A DNA stretch of 64,000 bases from Grimontia kaedaensis. GTDB taxonomy: Bacteria; Pseudomonadota; Gammaproteobacteria; Enterobacterales; Vibrionaceae. The DNA lies in NCBI RefSeq assembly GCF_023746615.1, contig NZ_CP082276.1, forward strand, positions 62,001 to 126,000, written 5' to 3'. Below are positions 9,622 to 17,058 of this stretch, piece by piece (position 1 is the first letter of the stretch; each line of letters opens with the position of its first letter). Below the pieces are notes generated by a model, which saw nothing but the letters and a program-made list of their open reading frames with translations, searched no databases and had not been told where the DNA came from. The position numbers and the translations under genes are program-made.

Positions 9622-9668
9622 ATATCTAAACAACCTGAATACGGTATCTTCAGGTTGTTTAGGTATAT
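9622..9668. repeat. short palindromic repeat (Vibrio REP-like)
   Basis: A 47-base inverted repeat with arms ATATCTAAACAACCTGAA and its complement, separated by about 9 bases. The arms match the ends of the 266-base element at 30167-30432 (TATACCCAAACGACCTGAAG). It is therefore a short member of the same interspersed repeat family. It directly follows the operon terminator. Confidence 0.75.
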
Positions 9669-9756
9669 GAGAAAGGAAAATATATGCCGTACCCTATCAG
9701 CCTGTACTAAGTTTAAGATCCCGATGTGTAAAATGAATTGCTGACAGGAAAGGGCA

Positions 9757-10119
9757 ATGCCAAATCTGATCAACGCCAGTTACTCGAACAACATGTACCT
9801 CAGTGCGCGTCAGCGTGAGAAAGATGAGGCACAGTATGGCGCGCGTAATGAAGGCGTGAAAACTGATCAGTCGTTGACTCCCGCAGAACGCGCGGAAATG
9901 CTCCGAAAAGAGCGCGAAGAGAAAATGCAGGCGGATAAAGCACAGGAAGATTTGCCACAGCGTGGTGATTACCGCGGTTTGATAGACCGCGTAGCGGAGC
10001 AGGAAGCTAAAATGGCCAAGTTCTCCGCTTACACCCAAGGCCAGCAGCAACTCTTAAAACAAGTCGAAAAAACCATCACGCCAAACGAAGGTGAGACGAG
10101 TTACAACTTCAAGGTTTAG
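9757..10119 (+). CDS. hypothetical protein, charged and helical
   Basis: A 120-residue protein that I do not recognise. It has no signal peptide and no membrane segment. Residues 40-90 are rich in Glu, Lys, Arg and Gln (AERAEMLRKEREEKMQ) and probably form a long helix or coiled coil. The start has an excellent AGGAAAGG ribosome site and codon use resembles neighbouring genes, so it is probably real. It stands alone between the sugar operon and a convergent nitrilase-family gene. Confidence 0.75.
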   Translation: MPNLINASYSNNMYLSARQREKDEAQYGARNEGVKTDQSLTPAERAEMLRKEREEKMQADKAQEDLPQRGDYRGLIDRVAEQEAKMAKFSAYTQGQQQLLKQVEKTITPNEGETSYNFKV

Positions 10120-10153
10120 TTTCCGCGGCGCTTTCATTGGCTGGCGCTACCAA

Positions 10154-10909
10154 TCAAATATCTATCACTTCCAAATCGTGCTCTAGCGTGTCATATATAC
10201 CAACACAAGCCTTGTTGGCTGGTAGGTAAAGAGGCTCGTAACCAGGTTTGATTATCTGACTACCACCCAAAGGTTTACCCTCGGTAAAATTCAATGCATG
10301 TGGCCAATTGCATTGGATGAGTATTGCATTTGTTGCCTCCGATATCGCCTTGGGTGCTTTTGCATCGGTGGCTTGATCGCGCTTGCTGCCGGAGAGCGAT
10401 CGAGGGGCTGCTTCCATGTACCCCGGCCACACGATGATATCTGGCATGTTGGGAGAGATTTCAGTAAGAAACCAGTCGAGGTCATCAATTTCTCTGCAAA
10501 TCACCACTCCAATGTCTAAGCCGTTTAGAGAGTAATTATTTCGACCTGACCCCTCTGAGAATGCACGTCTTTCGCTCTGTGTTAAGCCGACTTTGTGCCA
10601 CTGAGACAACAAAGTTCCACAACGGCCAAGCAAAAGGTAGCTGTTGTATATCGCATCATCGGAATAAGTAGGTGTCCCGACCATGATATTTACCCTTGCT
10701 TGGTATGCCGAGCTGGCAAGAAAATCAATAGCTCGCCGAGTGGTCTGTTCATTAGAATGATTGAGCACTTCTCGATGGAAACCTGTAGTAGCAAGCTCAG
10801 GGAAAATAAGCAGATCTAGGCGATTGAAGCGAGCGCACAGCCTTGATATTTCGGCGACATTTTCTTCTAGGCTCCAAGCCATCGGCATTTGGATGATCCC
10901 AACTTTCAA
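10154..10909 (-). CDS. carbon-nitrogen hydrolase (nitrilase superfamily)
   Basis: A 251-residue cytoplasmic amidase-type enzyme. The Glu-Lys-Cys triad is visible: Glu in FPELATTGF (near residue 39), Lys in HKVGLTQSERRAF and Cys in GVVICREID. Family members hydrolyse amides, ureido compounds or nitriles; the substrate here is unknown. Translation most likely starts at a TTG at 10909 (KVGIIQMPMAW), preceded by GAGGAGGAA. It converges with the gene at 9757 and stands alone. Confidence 0.88.
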   Translation of the reverse strand: MKVGIIQMPMAWSLEENVAEISRLCARFNRLDLLIFPELATTGFHREVLNHSNEQTTRRAIDFLASSAYQARVNIMVGTPTYSDDAIYNSYLLLGRCGTLLSQWHKVGLTQSERRAFSEGSGRNNYSLNGLDIGVVICREIDDLDWFLTEISPNMPDIIVWPGYMEAAPRSLSGSKRDQATDAKAPKAISEATNAILIQCNWPHALNFTEGKPLGGSQIIKPGYEPLYLPANKACVGIYDTLEHDLEVIDI

Positions 10910-11095
10910 AATTCCTCCTCTGATATTCCCAAATGCTTGGCAGCAATCTCTTTGTGGGGGCTAATCTGCCACAAAGTAGTATTGGAAAAATCAATGGTAA
11001 AGACATACGCGAGGTATGTCGTGAGAATCGCTGAAAAGCATGTTCAAGAAGATGAGCGAATTCGAAACTCTAGAGTTTTGGGGTCGTGATGAAGT

Positions 11096-11461
11096 CTAAA
11101 TCCACTCCTGCGCATGTACTGACACTGTGACATCAGTTTCCAGCGCGCCTGTGTGCTGGGTGGACGCTGGCTCAATCATCATGAAGTGGGTATCTTCCTC
11201 TGCCACCGGGCAGTGTTCCACACCTTTTGGCACCACAAACAATTCACCCGGATTAAGCACAATGTCTCTGTCGCGAAGCTTTAACGTCAGCTGACCTTTC
11301 AGCACCAGGAACAGTTCATCCTCATTCTGATGGCTATGCCAGACCAACTCGCCGCTGCCTTTGGCGATCTTTACTAATTGACCATTAGATTCGGCGATGA
11401 TCTTGGGCGTCCAGGTTTCATCAAACAGGGAAAACTTATCGGTCAGGGTAATTTTGTCCAT
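11096..11461 (-). CDS. cupin-domain protein
   Basis: A small single-domain beta-barrel protein of 121 residues. Cupin motif 1 includes HSHQNEDELFLVLKG and motif 2 includes GELFVVPKGVEHCP; the two His, the Glu and the later His form the expected metal site. The ATG at 11461 (MDKITLTDKF) has TTAGGA 8 bases upstream and is preferred over the in-frame ATG at 11521. Such proteins are often small-molecule sensors, isomerases or dioxygenases; no specific role can be read. Confidence 0.88.
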   Translation of the reverse strand: MDKITLTDKFSLFDETWTPKIIAESNGQLVKIAKGSGELVWHSHQNEDELFLVLKGQLTLKLRDRDIVLNPGELFVVPKGVEHCPVAEEDTHFMMIEPASTQHTGALETDVTVSVHAQEWI

Positions 11462-11596
11462 CTCAGTATTCCTAAGTAGCGTGAACGTTACTGCCATATT
11501 TTGGTCACTATTGTTCGCCATAATGCCATTTCTTAACGCCTGTATTGCCCGCTTTGTTCGCTTTAATCACCCAATCAAACAAGAGAGGGCAAGACG

Positions 11597-11701
11597 ATGA
11601 AAAAGCAACCAAACAAACACTCATTTACGCTCGGGATCCCATCCTGGCTTTGGCCGGTTTTGATCAGCATGGTTTGGGTTATTCAGCTGGCGGCAGAATA
11701 A
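11597..11701 (+). CDS. small (34-residue) single-pass membrane protein candidate
   Basis: ATG at 11597 is preceded by GAGAGGG at 7 bases spacing, an excellent ribosome site. The frame runs 34 codons to TAA at 11701. The start reads MKKQPNKHSF, then a hydrophobic, Trp-rich stretch (WLWPVLISMVWVIQLA) suited to one membrane helix. It lies between the cupin gene and the convergent EamA transporter without overlapping either. I do not recognise a family; the basic N-terminus suggests it faces the cytoplasm. It is short enough for routine annotation to skip. Confidence 0.6.
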   Translation: MKKQPNKHSFTLGIPSWLWPVLISMVWVIQLAAE

Positions 11702-11713
11702 AAAATCGAGCGC

Positions 11714-12613
11714 TTAGCGGTGTGCGTGGTACCAGCGTTTTACAGGCTCTGGTAAGCCAAACACCCTCAGGTTTCCGCCAACCACCAGCATCACGCCGAG
11801 CACCGATTGCCATGTCCATTCATAGCCTTCAAAAATGGTTGATAAAGACAAGGCAACCAGCGGGAATAGGACAGTGCAGTAAGCCGCTTTAGCCGCGCCA
11901 ATGCGCCCAACCAATGCAAGGTAAGTATTGAATCCGACCACAGAGCCGATGATGGCGAGATAGACCAACGCGGATACATACAGCGGCGTGGTGGTGAAGG
12001 CGAGTGAATGCCCCATCAACAATGCGATGGCGAACAGGTACAGCGCGCCATAACCCATGGCCCAGCCCGTGGTTGGCAGCAGTGGCATGCCTTTTAGTTG
12101 TGCGCGGGCAGAAACCAGATTACCCATGGAAAAGAAGTAAGTGCCAACAAAGGTGACACCAAGGCCGAGCAATATGGTGAGATCCATGGCGGAGTGAATA
12201 AACTGGGCGCCAAACAGCATCAAGATGCCAGAAAACCCCATGAGTGCCCCTTGAATGAAAGAAGTGTCGGGACGTTTTTTCTCAAGCCACCAGAGGTTGA
12301 GCGCGTTCAGAATCGGCGCGAGGGAAAAGACGACCGCGTTGAGCCCACTTGGAATGTACTGGGTGGCGAAATAGAAACAGAGAAAGTTGTTGGAGAACAG
12401 GCAAAGTGCCAGCAGCACTGCCATTTTGTGGTTTTCTTTGGAAAGTCGGGGCAGCTTGCCGCGAAGGGCAAGCCAAGCCAGAAGCGCAGCGGATGCAATA
12501 GCGAACCGCCATCCAACGGAAACAACCACCGGAGTGTCCCCAATCTGGAAAGCGATCGCCAACCAGGTGGTTCCCCAGATTAAAACCGTGATGACGTAAA
12601 GCGATGCGTTCAT
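11714..12613 (-). CDS. EamA/DMT-family transporter
   Basis: A 299-residue inner-membrane protein with about ten hydrophobic helices in two EamA repeats; the second begins near TILLGLGVTFVGTYFFSMGNL. The N-terminal YVITVLIWGTTWLAI motif is characteristic of the family. Such proteins export amino acids or other metabolites; the substrate is unknown. An AraC regulator is divergently transcribed 176 bases away and may control it, which is inference from position. Confidence 0.92.
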   Translation of the reverse strand: MNASLYVITVLIWGTTWLAIAFQIGDTPVVVSVGWRFAIASAALLAWLALRGKLPRLSKENHKMAVLLALCLFSNNFLCFYFATQYIPSGLNAVVFSLAPILNALNLWWLEKKRPDTSFIQGALMGFSGILMLFGAQFIHSAMDLTILLGLGVTFVGTYFFSMGNLVSARAQLKGMPLLPTTGWAMGYGALYLFAIALLMGHSLAFTTTPLYVSALVYLAIIGSVVGFNTYLALVGRIGAAKAAYCTVLFPLVALSLSTIFEGYEWTWQSVLGVMLVVGGNLRVFGLPEPVKRWYHAHR

Positions 12614-12789
12614 GACTTCCCCTTTTATTGTGCCAACTATCGTTGTTTTTTCATCAATCTATCTCCAAGCCATTTTTTAGGCTTTCAGCATCCTGCGGTT
12701 TTTATAGATTCTTGCGCTTTTTTCCTTCGAAGCATGTTCAACCAGCGGAAGTGCCGATATATTGAAAAAGAGAAAGGAGTGGTATTTCA

Positions 12790-13689
12790 ATGGACAAGGA
12801 TTCGTCTCAAACCCTCAAAAGGCAGCGAGTTTACAACGTATTGAAGGACAACACGGCGCGGCTGCACAATGAAATCTGGCAGGATAATGGCTTGGGGTCA
12901 GCCGTATGGAGTAACAGTCATGGCAGCGCCAGCTATGAAAAGCCGGGTCACCATACGTTGAGTTTTTATCTTAGTGGCGGACAGAATACCAAGCGCTGCC
13001 TGTCCGGTGGTGATATGTTTGGTGGTGAAGACAAGCTGTGTCTGATGCCAACCGATCATCGCTCGCAATGGTCTTTTGCCGATCCCTTCAGCTTCTTCCA
13101 TTTCTACTTCGAACAGAAGCATCTACAGAACTTTGCTGAACAGGTGTTCGACAAAGAAGGCCGGCATATTGAGCTTAAAGAGTACACCTTTGTTGATGAT
13201 CCTTTCGTCAACCAATTGGTGCGCCAGACCATGCTGCGGTTGGATTGGGAAAGTGATACCGATAAGCTGATGATGTCTCATGCCCAGCAAATGTTGCTGC
13301 TACATCTGGTACGTCGTTATTGCCAACTGCCTTTGCAATTGCCGCAATCGCGGGGTGGGCTCTCTCCACAAAACCAAAGACTGGTCTTGGAGTACATTGA
13401 AAGCCACCTTATGAAGTCCTTTACCTTGACTGATTTGGCAACCTTGACGCAACTGAGTGAATTCTACTTTGCCCGCATGTTCAAAACCAGTTTTGACTGC
13501 ACGCCACACCAATACGTTTTGTCACGCCGAATTGCACGCGCAAAAGATTTACTTCAGGAAAATATCCTGCCACTGGCTGAGATCGCGATGGCCTGTGGAT
13601 TCTCTTCTCAACAGCACTTTTCCCAGCAGTTTAAACAACGTGTTGGCATGACACCTGCCGCTTTCCGTAAGGCACAAAACTGTCGTTAA
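12790..13689 (+). CDS. AraC-family transcriptional regulator
   Basis: A 299-residue regulator with a variable N-terminal sensor region (about 1-190) and a C-terminal double HTH (about 200-299). The latter shows FTLTDLATLTQLSEFYFARMFK and LAEIAMACGFSSQQHFSQQFKQ, the two AraC recognition helices. AAAGGAGTGG precedes the ATG. It diverges from the EamA transporter, its likely target. An imperfect stem-loop at 13764-13790 downstream could end the transcript, although it lacks a clear T run. Confidence 0.93.
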   Translation: MDKDSSQTLKRQRVYNVLKDNTARLHNEIWQDNGLGSAVWSNSHGSASYEKPGHHTLSFYLSGGQNTKRCLSGGDMFGGEDKLCLMPTDHRSQWSFADPFSFFHFYFEQKHLQNFAEQVFDKEGRHIELKEYTFVDDPFVNQLVRQTMLRLDWESDTDKLMMSHAQQMLLLHLVRRYCQLPLQLPQSRGGLSPQNQRLVLEYIESHLMKSFTLTDLATLTQLSEFYFARMFKTSFDCTPHQYVLSRRIARAKDLLQENILPLAEIAMACGFSSQQHFSQQFKQRVGMTPAAFRKAQNCR

Positions 13690-13824
13690 TGTCGGTTTGG
13701 AAGCGCTACTGCATGATCCTCACTTTTAATACATGTTTTTGCCTCTCTGGCGCTTAGATTGAGAAGTTGGGAAGGATGAATTCCCAACTTGGTCATTTAT
13801 TGCGACGAATAGGAGAGAGCCTGC

Positions 13825-14172
13825 ATGACGACCGAAAATACAGCGCCTGTTGAGCATTTCGTTGATGCATCCCGTCAAACCGGCGCGATCTGGGGTTTAC
13901 ACTGTAAAGATGGATGGGTGATCTGTGACTCGGCCATTTATGAAGGCACGGATGTGATGCCGTTTTGGTCAACACGAGAAGCCGCTGAAATTCACTGTGT
14001 TGATGAATGGTCAGAATTTGCTCCCGTCGCCATTCCACTTGAAGAATTTGTGGATGACTGGCTGGTGGATCTGGCGAATGACGCCGTCATGCTTGGACCA
14101 GATTGGGGAGATGATCTCAGTGGCGAAGAGATCGAGCCCAGAGAGTTAGCTGAAAAATTCGTTTTACAGTAG
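13825..14172 (+). CDS. DUF2750-family protein
   Basis: A 115-residue acidic cytoplasmic protein. The pattern matches DUF2750 proteins of gammaproteobacteria: an F-V-x-x-S-x-x-T-G-x-I-W-G-L start, GWVICDS, then MPFWSTREAAE and IPLEEFVDDWL. The biochemical role of the family is not established. AGGAGAGAG lies upstream of the ATG. It is a single-gene unit between the AraC regulator and hppD. Confidence 0.85.
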   Translation: MTTENTAPVEHFVDASRQTGAIWGLHCKDGWVICDSAIYEGTDVMPFWSTREAAEIHCVDEWSEFAPVAIPLEEFVDDWLVDLANDAVMLGPDWGDDLSGEEIEPRELAEKFVLQ

Positions 14173-14302
14173 ATAGTTACGCTTCTCTGTCAATCTGAGT
14201 GTACAAAATCTTCTTTACAGCGTGCTCTTGTGCAGCACGCCCTCTTGCGTTGCCTTCTAACGTTTCAGAGTGCTATCCCTAATTAAGTGATTTAACAAGG
14301 TT

Positions 14303-14324
14303 ATAACAACCCAAGCGTTGTTAT
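14303..14324. promoter_or_regulatory. inverted repeat upstream of hppD
   Basis: ATAACAAC-N6-GTTGTTAT forms a perfect 8-base dyad 39 bases before the hppD ATG. It could be an operator or an untranslated-leader hairpin. No regulator could be assigned from sequence. Confidence 0.4.
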
Positions 14325-14362
14325 GGCCAACTGAAAGGGATCGTAGATTAGGAGGATTAACG

Positions 14363-15436
14363 ATGACACAGACAACAATCAACCCAATGGGGACTGACGG
14401 CTTCGAGTTTGTTGAATACACTGCTCCGAATGCGAAAGGTATTGCTGCTCTGAAGAATCTGTTTTCACTGATGGGATTCGCCGAGATTGCGAAACATAAA
14501 CATAAAAATGTGTGGCTCTATCGCCAAGGGGATATCAATTTCATTGTGAATGGTGAAATTGACTCACAGGCGGAAGGTTTCGCCAAAGTGCATGGTGCAA
14601 GCGTGAACGCCATGGCATTTCGCGTGCAGGACGCGCGACATGCAGTGGGTTATGCAGTCAAGCAGGGGGCCACGGCCTGTGAGGCACGTGTAGGGCCAAT
14701 GGAGCTGAACATTCCGGCAATCCACGGTATCGGTGATTCTTATTTGTACCTCGTTGACCGTTATGGTGACAACGAAATCTACGACATCGATTTTGACTAT
14801 TATCCAGATTGGCGCGAGCGCCTTTCAGCATCTGATGCGGGTCTGCAGGTGATTGATCATCTCACCCACAATGTTGAAAAAGGCAACATGGATACATGGG
14901 CTGATTTCTACGACCGTATTGCGAACTTTAAGGAAATCCGTTTCTTTGATATTGAAGGTAAGCTTACGGGGCTTAAGTCTCGCGCGTTAACTGCGCCTTG
15001 TGGCAAAATCCGAATCCCTATTAACGAGTCGAGCGACGACAAATCCCAGATCGCCGAATATCTCAAAGAGTACAATGGTGAAGGCATCCAGCACATTGCG
15101 CTCAGCACTGATGACATTTACAAAACGGTAGAGTCACTGAGGGCTCGCGGTATGCGCTTTATGGACACGCCAGACACTTACTATGAGAAAGTGAACACGC
15201 GTGTAGAAGGGCACGAAGAGAGCATTGATCAGTTGCGCGATCTGAGAGTACTGATTGATGGCAATGGGGAAACAGGGATCTTGCTTCAGATATTCACAGA
15301 TACCGTCATTGGTCCTGTGTTCTTTGAGATCATCCAGCGAAAAGGAAATCAGGGATTTGGTGAGGGTAACTTCCAGGCACTGTTTGAGTCGATTGAGCTT
15401 GACCAAATTCGCCGTGGCGTATTGGATGCGGGATAA
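14363..15436 (+). CDS. hppD: 4-hydroxyphenylpyruvate dioxygenase
   Basis: Converts 4-hydroxyphenylpyruvate to homogentisate in tyrosine catabolism and is the source of pyomelanin when homogentisate accumulates. The 357-residue protein has the family fold, and the Fe(II) ligands are in place: His166 (DHLTHNVEKG), His244 (QHIALSTDD) and Glu322 (FFEIIQRKG). These are within a few positions of the Pseudomonas enzyme. The ATG at 14363 has a perfect TAGGAGG site; an in-frame start at 14318 is not needed. No homogentisate dioxygenase is adjacent. A bidirectional terminator follows. Confidence 0.97.
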   Translation: MTQTTINPMGTDGFEFVEYTAPNAKGIAALKNLFSLMGFAEIAKHKHKNVWLYRQGDINFIVNGEIDSQAEGFAKVHGASVNAMAFRVQDARHAVGYAVKQGATACEARVGPMELNIPAIHGIGDSYLYLVDRYGDNEIYDIDFDYYPDWRERLSASDAGLQVIDHLTHNVEKGNMDTWADFYDRIANFKEIRFFDIEGKLTGLKSRALTAPCGKIRIPINESSDDKSQIAEYLKEYNGEGIQHIALSTDDIYKTVESLRARGMRFMDTPDTYYEKVNTRVEGHEESIDQLRDLRVLIDGNGETGILLQIFTDTVIGPVFFEIIQRKGNQGFGEGNFQALFESIELDQIRRGVLDAG

Positions 15437-15455
15437 TCAGCATCACTCTTAAAAT

Positions 15456-15485
15456 GAAAAAACAGGCCAATTGGCCTGTTTTTTG
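15456..15485. terminator. bidirectional rho-independent terminator
   Basis: AACAGGCCAATTGGCCTGTT is a perfect palindrome flanked by an A run on the left and a T run on the right. It can end both hppD and the convergent PilZ gene. Confidence 0.92.
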
Positions 15486-16166
15486 TTACACGTCCAGTGA
15501 CCTGTCGTTCACTCTCATATCAAAGAGCAACTGGTAGAAAAACTCTTTGCGCAGTGTCGAGCTGCTCTCATCAAAGAGAACGCCCGCCGTGGGAGGTTCT
15601 TTATCATTATTAACTGTCACTACTTTGCCAGTAATCACACCTTTCAAATCACTGCCATATTCAATATGAATTTTCAGGGTCTCGTCTTCAAAGAACAGGT
15701 GTTCATCGCCGGATGCTGAAAGGCAGCAACCAGAGACAGAGTAATCGATAAGGCGCCCTTTGAATGGGCCTTCGTCAGCGTCGACACGCACTGTTAGGTT
15801 AGTATCTATACGGGGTTCCTGACGAATTTGGCGGTGGGCAATACTTTCCGGTAAGGAGACAATCAAGAGGCGAATGGGTTTTTGAATCACTCCCATCACC
15901 AAGGAGCGAAACGCAATCACATCACGGAATTCACTGTCGGTGATGGCGCGGATAATAAGCTGATTATTGGGGATAAAGAAACGCTCGATAATGGGGTCGT
16001 TGCCGTTTGGGCAATCGATCAATAAAAACTGATCTTTACGATAGCCCACGATACGAGAGGTAACCTGAGTTTTACGTGGATCGTCTGAAAGCTCCATATT
16101 CAATCGGGCTCCAACTGATAAGAGCCGGTAAAAACTGTCTTGCGATTCCTTTTTAACTGCCTGCAT
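15486..16166 (-). CDS. PilZ-domain cyclic-di-GMP-binding protein
   Basis: A 226-residue cytoplasmic protein with a YcgR-like N-terminal beta domain (about 1-110) and a C-terminal PilZ domain. The c-di-GMP motifs are visible: RQEPR in the RxxxR position and DYSVSGC in the (D/N)xSxxG position. Proteins of this layout often act as flagellar brakes or c-di-GMP effectors. It follows the periplasmic binding-protein gene by 27 bases in the same direction, and that gene diverges from a hybrid sensor kinase. A shared sensory output is therefore likely but unproven. Confidence 0.9.
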   Translation of the reverse strand: MQAVKKESQDSFYRLLSVGARLNMELSDDPRKTQVTSRIVGYRKDQFLLIDCPNGNDPIIERFFIPNNQLIIRAITDSEFRDVIAFRSLVMGVIQKPIRLLIVSLPESIAHRQIRQEPRIDTNLTVRVDADEGPFKGRLIDYSVSGCCLSASGDEHLFFEDETLKIHIEYGSDLKGVITGKVVTVNNDKEPPTAGVLFDESSSTLRKEFFYQLLFDMRVNDRSLDV

Positions 16167-16193
16167 AAAGCTGATCTCTCCCCAAAGTGACGG

Positions 16194-16988
16194 TCATAAA
16201 TAACCGCCAATGATGCTAGCCAGCTCCCCGTTATCTCGCATCTCTTGTATACGCTTATCCATAAACTGCTGAATCTCAGGACTGATTCCGGGTGAGTAGG
16301 CCAAATGGATGTTGTATTTCGGGATGAGGTTGTTCACTTCAAAAAGTGTGTATTCGTTTTGGGTGTAACCAAGACGCTTAAGGTGGTATTTGAGACGAAG
16401 GTCCATTTCGACAAAACCGCCAACGTTCTTCAGACGATCAACGACGCGGAATGCCGAATCATAGTTCTTGACTCGAACTTCACTGACTGAGCCGCTTCTT
16501 ATCTGCTCTTCAAGACCGGGATAGTCAAATCCAAACAGCAAAACGGCGATTTTTCCGTTCAGATCCTCTGGCGTTTGATACACAAACTCAGAGTCGGTTC
16601 GACTCAGAATACTGTGCTCTACTTCAAGAATTGGGAATTTGGAGAGATTCGCTGCCTGCATGTCACCCCATGCTGGGCTGCCGTAAGTGACCCAATTTTT
16701 ATCTTTATTTTTATTTAATTCAGCGAGGTAGCGGTTGAAGGGGTAAGTGTGAATGACTATCTGGTGCTCAGTGCCTTTAAATGCCTGTTTAAGTACGTCC
16801 GTGACTATGCCACGATGGTTCTTACCTTTGTCCTGAATTTGCAGTGGTTCAGCCTGATCCTGGATAACAAAATAATCCAGCATCGCAGCCGAAACAGGAG
16901 CAGAAAACAGGGAAAGTAAAAGCGGATAGAAGATGACGCGATTAACAGTACGGATAATGGATTGCTTTTCAGACATTGTTTTGACCAT
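16194..16988 (-). CDS. periplasmic substrate-binding protein, SBP_bac_3-like, probably sensory
   Basis: A 264-residue exported protein with a hydrophobic signal segment (VIFYPLLLSLFSAPVSA) followed by a type-3 solute-binding fold. Features include an IVTDVLKQAF region and a C-terminal PKYNIHLAYSPG segment. No transporter permease or ATPase is nearby; its neighbours are a PilZ protein and a divergent hybrid kinase 70 bases away. It may present a ligand to a sensor instead of an importer. An in-frame ATG at 16976 is an alternative start, and neither start has a strong ribosome site. Confidence 0.82.
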   Translation of the reverse strand: MVKTMSEKQSIIRTVNRVIFYPLLLSLFSAPVSAAMLDYFVIQDQAEPLQIQDKGKNHRGIVTDVLKQAFKGTEHQIVIHTYPFNRYLAELNKNKDKNWVTYGSPAWGDMQAANLSKFPILEVEHSILSRTDSEFVYQTPEDLNGKIAVLLFGFDYPGLEEQIRSGSVSEVRVKNYDSAFRVVDRLKNVGGFVEMDLRLKYHLKRLGYTQNEYTLFEVNNLIPKYNIHLAYSPGISPEIQQFMDKRIQEMRDNGELASIIGGYL

Positions 16989-17058
16989 CCATGTTTACAA
17001 ATCGTGGCTATTCTTACAGGTGGGTGCTCTGAATTTAAGACATTAATAAGCCTAGACT

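Noticed and set aside
13764..13790. AAGTTGGGAA-N7-TTCCCAACTT as a rho-independent terminator
   Set aside because: Perfect stem but followed by GGTCATTT instead of a T run; function uncertain.
14220..14240. GCGTGCT-N7-AGCACGC hairpin as the DUF2750 gene terminator
   Set aside because: Stem is good but there is no T run; could be a transcript-stabilising hairpin, so not listed as a terminator.
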